A stretch of 64,000 nt of DNA from Flavobacterium zhairuonense (GTDB taxonomy: Bacteria; Bacteroidota; Bacteroidia; Flavobacteriales; Flavobacteriaceae): assembly GCF_004352915.1 (NCBI RefSeq), contig NZ_SJSY01000066.1:62001-126000 (forward strand). The letters are read 5' to 3'. Shown here piece after piece: positions 8,874 to 16,797 of this stretch. Each line of letters begins with the position of its first letter. Position 1 is the stretch's first letter. A program made the translations under genes and the position numbers. The notes under the pieces are model-generated. The model was given only the letters and a program-made list of their open reading frames with translations, had not been told where the DNA came from and made no database searches.

Positions 8874-10159
8874 TTCCAGCAATAGAAAAAAATTCTTTAG
8901 ACGAAATTAAAGTTTTTCAGGAACAAAAATTAGTTGAACTTTTAGCTTACATCAGCAAAAATTCTCCTTTTTATAAAAGACTTTTTGCTGGACAAAATAT
9001 TGATATTTCAAAAGTAAAAACTTTAGAAGATTTACAATTTCTGCCCGTTACAACAAAAGAAGATTTACAGCAATACAACGATGATTTTTTGTGTGTACCA
9101 CAACATAAAATTATCGATTACGCTTCGACCTCAGGAACTTTGGGCGATCCGGTAACTTTTGGTTTAACCGATTCTGATTTGGATAGATTGGCTTATAACG
9201 AAGCTATTTCGTTTGCCTGCGCCGGAATTGCAGAAGGCGATGTGGTACAATTGATGACCACAATCGACAGAAAATTTATGGCTGGTTTGGCTTATTTTCT
9301 TGGTTTACGAAAATTAAAAGTCGGTGTAATTCGTGTTGGTGCCGGAATTCCAGAAATGCAGTGGGATTCGATTTTAAAATACAATCCGAGTTACTTAATT
9401 ACTGTTCCTTCTTTCCTTTTAAAATTAATTGAATACGCCGAAATTCACGGAATCGATTATAATAATTCGAGCATAAAAGGGGCAATCTGCATTGGAGAAT
9501 CTTTAAGAGAACAGGATTTTTCCATGAATATTTTATCGAAAAAAATTACAGATAAATGGAACATCAAGTTGTTTTCGACTTATGCTTCGACAGAAATGAG
9601 CACCGCTTTTACAGAATGTGAATACGGAAAAGGAGGACATCATCATCCAGAATTAATTATTGTTGAAGTTTTAGATGAAGATAATATGCCTGTAAAAAAT
9701 GGTGAAACCGGCGAACTTACTTTTACGACTTTAGGAATTGAGGCGATGCCTTTGCTTCGTTTTAAAACTGGGGATATTGTGCAGTTTCATAACGAACCTT
9801 GTGAATGCGGCAGAAACACTTTGCGTGTTGGTCCAGTTGTTGGCCGTAAAAAACAAATGATAAAATATAAAGGAACAACGCTTTATCCGCCAGCAATGAA
9901 TGACGTTTTAAGCAGTTTTGACAATATCGAAAATCATTTAATCGAAATTTCAACCAACGACTTAGGCACCGATGAAATCCTCATAAAAATCGCAGTAAAA
10001 AATCAAACTCCCGAATTTCTACAGGAAATAAAAGATCATTTCAGAGCCAAATTAAGAGTAACTCCAAAAATAGAATTTGCCTCAAAAGAAACTTTAAACC
10101 CGTTAGTTTTTAATCCAATGAGTAGAAAACCAATTCGATTTTTTGATTATAGATCTTAG
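8870..10159 (+). CDS. PaaK-like adenylate-forming ligase
   Basis: A 429-residue protein of the phenylacetate-CoA ligase branch of the ANL superfamily. STSGTLGDP (86-94) is the phosphate-binding loop, STYASTEMS is the A5-type motif, RFKTGDIVQF holds the ribose-binding Asp, and GRKKQMIKYKG is the hinge. It overlaps the preceding gene by 4 nt and is the last gene of the cluster. There are no other phenylacetate-catabolism genes here. A likely job is to activate an aryl acid such as 4-hydroxycinnamate for the polyene starter (inference from the cluster). The C-terminal domain is shorter than in acetyl-CoA synthetases, as normal for PaaK. Confidence 0.8.
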   Translation: MIPAIEKNSLDEIKVFQEQKLVELLAYISKNSPFYKRLFAGQNIDISKVKTLEDLQFLPVTTKEDLQQYNDDFLCVPQHKIIDYASTSGTLGDPVTFGLTDSDLDRLAYNEAISFACAGIAEGDVVQLMTTIDRKFMAGLAYFLGLRKLKVGVIRVGAGIPEMQWDSILKYNPSYLITVPSFLLKLIEYAEIHGIDYNNSSIKGAICIGESLREQDFSMNILSKKITDKWNIKLFSTYASTEMSTAFTECEYGKGGHHHPELIIVEVLDEDNMPVKNGETGELTFTTLGIEAMPLLRFKTGDIVQFHNEPCECGRNTLRVGPVVGRKKQMIKYKGTTLYPPAMNDVLSSFDNIENHLIEISTNDLGTDEILIKIAVKNQTPEFLQEIKDHFRAKLRVTPKIEFASKETLNPLVFNPMSRKPIRFFDYRS

Positions 10160-10178
10160 TATTAGGTACAAAGAGGTA

Positions 10179-10252
10179 AAGGTTGAAAGGGACAAAGGTT
10201 TCTGTAATTGCCTGATAAAAAGCCTTTGAACCTTTGTTGCTCTGAACCTTTG
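10179..10252. repeat. Cluster of CAAAGG/CCTTTG short repeats
   Basis: Between the ligase and dusB genes, CAAAGGTT (10193-10200) is followed by its complement AACCTTTG at 10229-10236 and 10245-10252, with further partial copies around them. It can fold as alternative hairpins. It may end transcription of the pigment cluster or be a dispersed intergenic repeat. Confidence 0.5.
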
Positions 10253-10286
10253 AACCTCAATTTGGTACAAATTGAACTAAATGTTG

Positions 10287-10294
10287 TAATTTTG
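10287..10294 (+). promoter_or_regulatory. Candidate -7 box for dusB
   Basis: TAATTTTG matches TAnnTTTG and ends 9 nt before the ATG at 10304, giving a very short leader. A TTTG at 10261-10264 could be the -33 element, with spacing slightly longer than usual. Confidence 0.45.
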
Positions 10295-10303
10295 CAAAAA
10301 ATT

Positions 10304-11302
10304 ATGAAGATGGTCAAGATTGGCAACATAGAATTACCCGAATTTCCTTTACTGCTTGCTCCGATGGAAGATGTGAGCGATCCGCCGTTTCGCAGATTAT
10401 GCAAAACGCACGGCGCTGACATGATGTACTCTGAATTTATTTCGTCAGAAGGATTGATTCGTGATGCTATAAAAAGTCGAATGAAGCTGGATATTTTTGA
10501 TTACGAACGTCCGGTTGGAATTCAGATTTTTGGTGGAGATGAAGAAGCAATGGAAATGTCGTCTAAAATTGTTTCAACTGTAAAACCAGATTTAGTGGAT
10601 ATCAATTTTGGATGTCCGGTAAAAAAAGTAGTTTGCCGTGGGGCCGGTGCAGGAGTTTTGAAAGATGTTGATTTGATGGTTCGTTTAACTAAAGCGGTTA
10701 TCAAAGGAACTGATTTGCCTGTTACGGTAAAAACGCGTTTAGGCTGGGATGAAAATTCAATCAACATTGATGAAGTTGCTGAAAGGCTTCAAGATATTGG
10801 TGTTCAAGCTTTAACAATTCACGCTAGAACTCGTGCCCAAATGTACAAAGGCCATTCTGATTGGTCGCATATTGCGCGTGTAAAAAACAACCCTAGAATT
10901 ACAATGCCAATTTTTGGAAATGGCGATATCGACAGTCCAGAAAAAGCATTACATTATAAAAATGAATACGGAATTGACGGAATTATGATTGGCCGCGCCG
11001 CGATTGGTTATCCTTGGATTTTTAACGAAATCAAACATTATTTCAAAACGGGTGAACACTTGCCTGCTCCAACTGTTATTGATCGCGTTGAAGCTGCGAG
11101 AAATCATTTAAAATGGTCAATGGAATGGAAAGGTGAACGTTTGGGAATTGTAGAAATGCGCCGTCATTATACAAACTATTTCAAAGGAATTCATTCGTTT
11201 AAAGAATTCAAACAAAAATTAGTTACCACTGATGCGCCTGAAGATTTATTCGCAATTATGAAAGAAATCGAACAGGTTTACGCAGGATATGAATTTGTTT
11301 AA
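10304..11302 (+). CDS. dusB: tRNA-dihydrouridine synthase, DusB type
   Basis: An FMN-dependent TIM-barrel enzyme that reduces uridine to dihydrouridine in the tRNA D-arm. Visible motifs are LLAPMEDVSDPPFRR at the N-terminus (FMN site), VDINFGCPVKKV with the conserved Cys104, GAGAGVLK, VTVKTRLGW, LTIHARTRAQMYKG and FGNGDI with IMIGRAAIGYPWIF. The frame stays open upstream to a TTG at 10208, but the ATG at 10304 is chosen because it immediately precedes the conserved start of the family and follows a good -7 box. An ATG two codons later is also possible. It is a single-gene unit ended by the hairpin at 11311. Confidence 0.92.
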   Translation: MKMVKIGNIELPEFPLLLAPMEDVSDPPFRRLCKTHGADMMYSEFISSEGLIRDAIKSRMKLDIFDYERPVGIQIFGGDEEAMEMSSKIVSTVKPDLVDINFGCPVKKVVCRGAGAGVLKDVDLMVRLTKAVIKGTDLPVTVKTRLGWDENSINIDEVAERLQDIGVQALTIHARTRAQMYKGHSDWSHIARVKNNPRITMPIFGNGDIDSPEKALHYKNEYGIDGIMIGRAAIGYPWIFNEIKHYFKTGEHLPAPTVIDRVEAARNHLKWSMEWKGERLGIVEMRRHYTNYFKGIHSFKEFKQKLVTTDAPEDLFAIMKEIEQVYAGYEFV

Positions 11303-11310
11303 AAAGCATA

Positions 11311-11345
11311 AAAAAGGCCTTCAAAATTGAAGGCCTTTCTTTTTA
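11311..11345. terminator. Terminator hairpin, copy 1 of a duplicated sequence
   Basis: AAAGGCCTTC and its complement form a near-perfect stem at 11313-11338 with a short AAAATT centre, followed by a T-run on plus and preceded by an A-run. It can serve dusB (plus) and the small gene at 11378 (minus). The 28 nt at 11311-11338 are identical to 12197-12224. Confidence 0.85.
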
Positions 11346-11377
11346 TTATATTTTTGCATAAAGTTATTCTAAATATT

Positions 11378-11587
11378 CTATGTAGAATTTTTTTTAGCTA
11401 GATCAATGGCTAATTTTAATTCCGAGAAAAACAATTCCGCTTCTTTTTCATTTCGAATTGATTTAGTCAAATTGTCACTATAATTTGATTCTGTAACATC
11501 TTTGTCATCAGCAATGCTTTTTACAGAAGCAGAAGCTAATGCAATTTCCTGAATTTTATTAATCTTGTTTTGAATGGAATCTTTCAT
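11378..11587 (-). CDS. Small unknown protein, second gene of a two-gene cassette
   Basis: A 69-residue acidic/basic mixed protein with ATG start, predicted all helical, without membrane segment or known motif. It lies 16 nt after the 180-residue gene upstream on the same strand, so the pair is probably co-transcribed. Small partners of this size next to DUF6934-like genes recall toxin-antitoxin or effector-immunity pairs, but nothing in the sequence proves that. It is real rather than chance because it ends just before a bidirectional terminator and fits tightly with its neighbour. Confidence 0.55.
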   Translation of the reverse strand: MKDSIQNKINKIQEIALASASVKSIADDKDVTESNYSDNLTKSIRNEKEAELFFSELKLAIDLAKKNST

Positions 11588-11603
11588 AAAGCAAATTTAA
11601 ACA

Positions 11604-12146
11604 TTATTGATTTAAATTAAACATATAGTATCTATAAAGATCATTAGTTTTTCTTTGAAAATCAAATGATTCTGGTTTTGGTTTAAAAAACGCCGCTCCA
11701 TTATTATCTAATTCAATTGTGCCATTTCGAAGTAATCTCACGTACCAATCTACTCCAATAATCACTAAAAAATCTTTTAAATCTTTGTAATTATATCTAA
11801 ACATTCTATGATATAAATTAGCTCGTAAATCATCAGAGCCATCAATGCCAATTGAAGTATGTGGGTTATTTTTTAAAAAAGTTATCGAAAACAAAATAAT
11901 TGTCGAGAAAACTTTATTACTGTCTTTATGTTTAAGATTAATTGAATCATCTATTTTTCCAGTTGCGTCAAACGGACCAAAAGCTAAATTATAGACATTC
12001 GGTAATAAAGAATCTGCTATGTTTGTGAACTTAACTTTAAGTTGAATTATTTTATTGTTCTTTAATTGAGATTCAAAAATATACTGATCGAAAGTAGAGC
12101 TAACATATATGGCTTCAAAAGTGTTTTCTAAATTAATTTTAATCAT
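11604..12146 (-). CDS. Unknown protein, probably DUF6934-like
   Basis: A 180-residue soluble protein with an ATG start. VYNLAFGPFD followed by a short acidic stretch, then KVFSTIILFSITFLKNNP, then GSDDLRANLYHRM and a C-terminal segment ending in YRYYMF, recall the Bacteroidota family I know as DUF6934 (unverified). That family has pairs of aromatic and charged motifs but no assigned function. It sits immediately before a 69-residue gene. The pair lies between two identical terminator hairpins, suggesting that it moves or was inserted as a cassette. Its neighbours, dusB and an amidase, give no functional hint. Confidence 0.65.
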   Translation of the reverse strand: MIKINLENTFEAIYVSSTFDQYIFESQLKNNKIIQLKVKFTNIADSLLPNVYNLAFGPFDATGKIDDSINLKHKDSNKVFSTIILFSITFLKNNPHTSIGIDGSDDLRANLYHRMFRYNYKDLKDFLVIIGVDWYVRLLRNGTIELDNNGAAFFKPKPESFDFQRKTNDLYRYYMFNLNQ

Positions 12147-12196
12147 AAAAACATTAAATTTTAGAAAAACAAAATTAGATTAAATTTCTTACAAAT

Positions 12197-12230
12197 AAAA
12201 AGGCCTTCAAAATTGAAGGCCTTTTCTTTT
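12197..12230. terminator. Terminator hairpin, copy 2 of a duplicated sequence
   Basis: The same GGCCTTCAAAATTGAAGGCC stem as at 11311, with T-rich flank on the plus side and an A-run on the other. It lies between the start of the unknown gene at 12146 and the end of the amidase gene at 12244, where it can terminate the amidase transcript on minus. Confidence 0.8.
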
Positions 12231-12243
12231 ACAAAAATATTTT

Positions 12244-12846
12244 TTATTTAACCGCGTCTAGTATTTTAGCCGCAATTTCATCTTGCCCTTTTTCACTGGT
12301 AATGTAATTTCTATCATTTACATTTGATAAATATCCAACTTCTAAAGTCAATGCAGGACAATTAGAATTCTTCAAAATATAAAAAGACGCTTCTTTCACT
12401 TCGTTTTTCGAAAAATAATTCCCCGCAACTTTATCAACCAGAACTTCAGCATTTGTTTTAGACTGATTGTAAAATGTTTTATTGGAAGAAATATAAGCTT
12501 CCACTCCATTCTTATTAATGTTTGTAGAAGAATTAATGTGCAGTGAAATTACTAAGTTCGGATTTATATTATTGATGATAGAAACTCTTTCGCTTAATTC
12601 AATAAAATGATCACCTTCACGAAGCAAAACAATTTCTAAATTCTGATTTTTATTCTGATCTTTAATTTTTTTAGCAATTGTTTCTACGATTGTTTTTTCC
12701 TGTAAACCATTCAAGGATGCGCCAAAGTCATCTCCACCATGACCCGCATCAATAACAATTATCTTTTTGGTTTCTGGCGATTTAAAAGCAAAAAGCCCAA
12801 ATAATAATGCGCTCAGAATTGTCGCAAATTTAATCTTAGTTTTCAT
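12244..12846 (-). CDS. N-acetylmuramoyl-L-alanine amidase (Amidase_3), exported
   Basis: Zinc amidase that cleaves the MurNAc-L-Ala bond in peptidoglycan. After an N-terminal signal or anchor (MKTKIKFATILSALLFGLFA) come VIDAGHGGDD (His36, first zinc ligand), the Glu of NGLQEK (Glu50), ISLHINSS (second His) and LTLEVGYLSN with the catalytic Glu. That is the complete Amidase_3 signature. The frame runs on to 12876, but the ATG at 12846 directly precedes the signal sequence and is preferred. At 200 residues it is just the catalytic domain, without SPOR or AMIN domains. It is followed by the terminator at 12197-12230. Confidence 0.88.
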   Translation of the reverse strand: MKTKIKFATILSALLFGLFAFKSPETKKIIVIDAGHGGDDFGASLNGLQEKTIVETIAKKIKDQNKNQNLEIVLLREGDHFIELSERVSIINNINPNLVISLHINSSTNINKNGVEAYISSNKTFYNQSKTNAEVLVDKVAGNYFSKNEVKEASFYILKNSNCPALTLEVGYLSNVNDRNYITSEKGQDEIAAKILDAVK

Positions 12847-12912
12847 ATCAATTTGTTTTTGGTTACTAGTAAACAACGATATTGCTTAAGAAATATTGTA
12901 CAAAATAAAAAA

Positions 12913-14340
12913 CTAAACTTGAACACGTTTCCACTTTCCTCTTTTATAGAAGAATATTCCCGTCAAAGTAATTGCTGTTTCCGCCACAGGAATGGCAATA
13001 AAAACTCCTGTAGGTCCCATATTAAAATGTTTCGCCAATACAAATGCTAGCGGAATTTGGAATAACCAAAACCCGAAAAAGTTAATTCCTGTTGGTGTCC
13101 AGGTATCTCCTGCTCCATTGAATGTATTGATCAAAACCATTCCGATTCCGTAGAAAATAAAACCAATGCTCATGATTTGTAAAGCTTCGATTGCAATGGT
13201 TTTTACCTGATTATCATTCGTGAAAAACGAAATAATATATTGTCCAAAAACTAAAGTGATAATCATAATAGAAGCCATGAAAATCACATTGTATCGCGCT
13301 GTCGTGTAAACCGATTTTTCAGCACGTTCAATTTGTTTGGCACCTAAATTCTGTCCAACCAAAGTTGCTGCGGCATTACTCAATCCCCAAGCTGGAAGAA
13401 TAAAAAACATCATAATCCTCAGTGCTGTTTGATAACCTGCAGAGCCGTGATCGCCTCCTGTCGTTGCGACTAATTGCGCCAAGAAAATCCAACTACAAGA
13501 TGCAATTACAAATTGTAAAATTCCTGGAGCAGCAATCTTAACTAAAGCTTTTATTTGCTCAAAATCTGGTGCAAAATATGGAATCTTGATTTTTAAAATT
13601 CCCTTTCCTGAAAACAAATGATACACTTGATATAAAACGCCAATACTTCTTCCGATAGTGGTTGCTAAAGCTGCACCTATTAATCCGAAAGCAGGAACTG
13701 GTCCAAAACCGTTGATTAAAATTGGACATAAAATGATGTTGCAAATATTAGCAATCCAAAGGCTTTTCATCGCAATGGCTGCATTTCCTGCTCCGCGGAA
13801 AATTCCGTTTATCAAGAACAAAAGCATAATGCATAAACTGGAACCAATCATAATCTGTGTAAATCGGAAACCATGTTCCGCTGATTCTAATGAAGAACCC
13901 ATTAAAATCAAAATATCTTTTGCATATATAATTCCAAGAATGCTTAAAAGACTATTGACAGCAAATGCAATTATAATGGCCTGCATTCCTGCTTTTGCAG
14001 CCGCAACCGGATCTTTTTCACCAATTCGTCTTGCAACAACGGCAGTCGCGGCCATACTCATTCCTATTACGAGTGAGTAAATAACAGTCAAAACCGATTC
14101 GGTTAAACCAACCGTTTGAATTGCAAAACTGCTATGTTCTAAATGTCCAACGAAATATAAATCGACTAAAGCAAAAACCGATTCCATCATCATTTCCAAA
14201 ACCATTGGAATGGCTAATAGAATTACAGCTTTTTTTATACTTCCAGAAGTATAATCAAATGATTCGTCGCCTTTTAAGGCTTGTTTTAAAGTAGTGAAAA
14301 TTTTGGAAATAAAACTTTCCTTTATAGATGTTTCTGTCAT
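12913..14340 (-). CDS. MATE family multidrug exporter
   Basis: A 475-residue protein with about 12 membrane helices in two repeated halves, typical of MATE cation-coupled drug exporters (NorM/DinF-like). IPMVLEMMMESVFALVDLYFVG at the N-terminal helix 1 and WGLSNAAATLVGQNLGAKQ in the second half are family hallmarks. ATG start at 14340. It stands alone, 66 nt before the amidase gene on the same strand. Substrate cannot be read from sequence. Confidence 0.9.
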   Translation of the reverse strand: MTETSIKESFISKIFTTLKQALKGDESFDYTSGSIKKAVILLAIPMVLEMMMESVFALVDLYFVGHLEHSSFAIQTVGLTESVLTVIYSLVIGMSMAATAVVARRIGEKDPVAAAKAGMQAIIIAFAVNSLLSILGIIYAKDILILMGSSLESAEHGFRFTQIMIGSSLCIMLLFLINGIFRGAGNAAIAMKSLWIANICNIILCPILINGFGPVPAFGLIGAALATTIGRSIGVLYQVYHLFSGKGILKIKIPYFAPDFEQIKALVKIAAPGILQFVIASCSWIFLAQLVATTGGDHGSAGYQTALRIMMFFILPAWGLSNAAATLVGQNLGAKQIERAEKSVYTTARYNVIFMASIMIITLVFGQYIISFFTNDNQVKTIAIEALQIMSIGFIFYGIGMVLINTFNGAGDTWTPTGINFFGFWLFQIPLAFVLAKHFNMGPTGVFIAIPVAETAITLTGIFFYKRGKWKRVQV

Positions 14341-14510
14341 GATATATTAGGATAAATGATAAAATTGTCCAGATCTATAAACCTGAACTAAAAAGTAAAA
14401 AACGTACAGTATCCTAATTATTCTAAAAAATAAATCAGGATTAGGCAGAAACAATCATATGCGTTAATTTTTTGAGACGATAAATATAGGGAATATTTTT
14501 TAGCTAGAAA

Positions 14511-15710
14511 TTAATCCAATAGCTTTTTGCTCACTCGGCTACAAGCGATTAACGAAGCCAGGAAGCCAAGAGAAATAATGGTTCCTAAAACAATTAATAT
14601 GTTTTCTATTGTAAAAACAACCGGAAAAGCTAATGTCGGCGTAATCATAATCAATTCATATTTCTGTTGCAGCAAAACTAAAATGACACCTAAAACAAGT
14701 CCAATTATACCGCCAAAAACACTCAGCAAAGTTCCTTGCAGCAAGAATATTTTTCTGAGATGACTAATTTCTGTTCCGAGATTAAAAAGGGTTTTCAGAT
14801 TTCCTTTCTTCTCTAAAATCATCATAATTAAAGCACCAATCAAATTAAAAAGCGCCACAATAATTACTAAAGTGAAAATCAAATAAACAGCGATATTTTC
14901 GGTGTTAAGCATTCTGTACAAAGACTCATTCAGCTGTGCTCTGTTTCTAAGCGTCACTTTATTTTTAAAAATGCTTTCAAGTTGCGATCGTATTGCGCTT
15001 TCATTTGCATTTTCTTCTAAATTAAATTCAACGCCCGAAATTTGATTTGGCTTGTACATCAATAATTCCTGCACCAAACCTAAGTCGGCAAAAACGTATT
15101 TAGAATCTAGATCTTCGCTAATTGAATAAATTCCGACTGGCAAAACATCTGTTTTTGTAAAAGCATCTTCTGGATTTTCAATTGCGCCCTTTCCAGGTTT
15201 TGGCGCAAAAATCTGTAGCGGATTTTCAAAATCCAAAACCCCTAAAGAAAAATCACGAGAAATTCCGTAACCAATTACTACTTGATATGTATCTGGTTTA
15301 AGCCACTGTCCTGTAAAAAGCTTTTTTCTGATATTGTTGACTACCGGATAATTGCGGTCAACTCCTTTTAATGAAGTAACTTTTTGTTTGTCTTTGAACA
15401 AAAACAAAACACGTTCTTCGATGATTTTGGTATATGAAACAACACCATCTATTTTCTTGATTTGGCTTTCTTGATCTGGCGTAATCAAAAATGATTTTCC
15501 GTAAGTACTTGTCATTTTTAAATCGGGATCGATTTCATTTGTAAATGAAAGACTAAAAACCTTTAATCCGCTAAAAACTGACAAAACCACAAACAAAGCC
15601 ATTGTGCCAGCAATAATTCCTAAGCTGGCAATACGGTTTATGATATTAATAGCATTGTTTTTACTTTTGCTAAAAATATAACGTTTGGCTATGTAAAGGG
15701 GGAAATTCAA
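14511..15710 (-). CDS. LolC/LolE-type ABC permease
   Basis: A 399-residue protein of the FtsX/MacB_PCD superfamily: one helix near residues 25-50 (LGIIAGTMALFVVLSVFSG), a large periplasmic domain to about residue 270, then three helices at the C-terminus (IYLIFTLVIIVALFNLIGAL and two more). This layout matches LolC/E, which extracts lipoproteins from the inner membrane, although the ATPase partner is not here. The start is TTG at 15710, 1 nt after the rbfA stop, so the pair is co-transcribed. No ATG is available before the conserved MNFPLYIAKRY start. The FtsX family is also used for other exporters, so lipoprotein release is probable, not proven. Confidence 0.82.
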   Translation of the reverse strand: MNFPLYIAKRYIFSKSKNNAINIINRIASLGIIAGTMALFVVLSVFSGLKVFSLSFTNEIDPDLKMTSTYGKSFLITPDQESQIKKIDGVVSYTKIIEERVLFLFKDKQKVTSLKGVDRNYPVVNNIRKKLFTGQWLKPDTYQVVIGYGISRDFSLGVLDFENPLQIFAPKPGKGAIENPEDAFTKTDVLPVGIYSISEDLDSKYVFADLGLVQELLMYKPNQISGVEFNLEENANESAIRSQLESIFKNKVTLRNRAQLNESLYRMLNTENIAVYLIFTLVIIVALFNLIGALIMMILEKKGNLKTLFNLGTEISHLRKIFLLQGTLLSVFGGIIGLVLGVILVLLQQKYELIMITPTLAFPVVFTIENILIVLGTIISLGFLASLIACSRVSKKLLD

Positions 15711-15711
15711 T

Positions 15712-16104
15712 TTATGATTTTCTTCTTTTGTCTAAAAGATCACGGTTTTCAATTGGGTTTTCTTTGCCTGCTAAAGCATTGTCGATTTTTTCGATATAAT
15801 CTAAAGAGTCATCGATAAAAAATACCAAGTTTGGTACACGACGTAACTGCAATCTCACACGTTGTGATAAATCATGCTTGATTAAAGTTGTATTTGATTT
15901 TATTCCTTCTAAAGTTTCTTTGGCTTTTTCCTGAGGAAAAATGCTTAAATACACGGTTGCCACAGATAAATCTGTAGTCACACTAACTTTGGATACTGAA
16001 ATTACTAAATTCGTAATTCCGTTTTTTCGCACTTCACCTTGCAAGATATCAACCAGATCTTTCTGAATGACACCGCCTATTTTTTTCTGTCTATTTGTTT
16101 CCAT
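15712..16104 (-). CDS. rbfA: Ribosome-binding factor A
   Basis: Small KH-fold protein that assists late maturation of 16S rRNA in the 30S subunit. METNRQKKIGGVIQKDLVDIL at the start, VSKVSVTTDLSVATVYLSIFP in the middle and LRRVPNLVFFIDDSLDYIEKI near the end are the RbfA signature, including the VP.L.F..D.S motif. Length 130 is normal. ATG start. It is the first gene of an operon with the LolC/E-like permease. A -7 box sits only 4 nt upstream of the ATG, which may mean a leaderless message. Confidence 0.92.
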   Translation of the reverse strand: METNRQKKIGGVIQKDLVDILQGEVRKNGITNLVISVSKVSVTTDLSVATVYLSIFPQEKAKETLEGIKSNTTLIKHDLSQRVRLQLRRVPNLVFFIDDSLDYIEKIDNALAGKENPIENRDLLDKRRKS

Positions 16105-16108
16105 ACTG

Positions 16109-16116
16109 CAAAAATA
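16109..16116 (-). promoter_or_regulatory. -7 box directly in front of rbfA
   Basis: On the minus strand it reads TATTTTTG, a full match to TAnnTTTG. The G is 4 nt from the ATG, so transcription would begin at or within the start codon. Confidence 0.45.
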
Positions 16117-16329
16117 CTATTTTTAAATTCAATCAGTTAATTTCGAATCAAGATATAAACTGAATTTTCAAATTGAATCATTTTTTCTTCTTCTTAAAAA
16201 GGGTTTTCTTGTCTGATATTAATTCTGAAAAAAATTAACTTATTATATTTCAAACAGTAAACTGATAAAAATCATATTTTTTATACGGTTATTTTGTGAC
16301 CTTTGATAAAACATTACAACCTATTTATC

Positions 16330-16749
16330 ATGAAAAAGAGAGAACCAATTAGTCACATCATGACAAAAACCGTGGTGACTGCAAATGAAAAAGATGATTT
16401 AAAAACTGTAGTTGAAAAATTAAAGAAAAATACAATTCGCCATATTCCAATTGTTAAAGGAAAAGAAGTCATTGGTATTATCAGCCGAACTGACATCAAC
16501 CGATTGACTTTTGGTGCTTTGTTTGAAGGACAAGAAGGTGCAGATGAAGCTATTCTTGATATGCTGAATATTTCTCAGATTATGACTTCAAAGCCCAGAA
16601 CAGTTCCGTCTGACATGATTATTAAAGATTTGGCTGAAATTTTCGCAAAAGAAGATTTCCATGCATTGCCAGTTGTTGACCATGACGAACTTAAAGGAAT
16701 TGTCACAACTACTGATGTTATTAAATATCTTTTAGAACAATATGATTAA
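16330..16749 (+). CDS. Two-CBS-domain protein
   Basis: A 139-residue cytosolic protein made of two CBS domains. The first spans about residues 10-60 (MTKTVVTANEKDDL ... IRHIPIVKGKEVIGIISRTD). The second spans about 80-137 (IMTSKPRTVPSDM ... FHALPVVDHDELKGIVTTTD). The pair forms a Bateman module that binds adenosine nucleotides; stand-alone ones are regulators of unknown partners. The frame continues to a TTG at 16303, but the ATG at 16330 directly starts the MKKREPISHIMT sequence and is preferred. The 200-nt divergent region before it separates it from rbfA. Confidence 0.88.
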   Translation: MKKREPISHIMTKTVVTANEKDDLKTVVEKLKKNTIRHIPIVKGKEVIGIISRTDINRLTFGALFEGQEGADEAILDMLNISQIMTSKPRTVPSDMIIKDLAEIFAKEDFHALPVVDHDELKGIVTTTDVIKYLLEQYD

Positions 16750-16765
16750 GAAAATTTCGAATTAA

Positions 16766-16797
16766 AAAAAGGAGCCTTTGAGCTCCTCTTTTTTTTA
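16766..16797. terminator. Bidirectional terminator between convergent genes
   Basis: GGAGC-CTTTGA-GCTCC (16771-16786) flanked by an A-run on the left and TCTTTTTTTT on the right. It can end both the CBS gene (plus) and the EnvC-like gene (minus). Confidence 0.85.

Noticed and set aside
8870..10159. Phenylacetate catabolism enzyme
   Set aside because: No paa genes nearby; it is the last gene of the pigment cluster.
10208..10303. Longer dusB start at TTG 10208
   Set aside because: The extra 32 residues overlap the repeat and -7 box and do not resemble the family; ATG 10304 fits.
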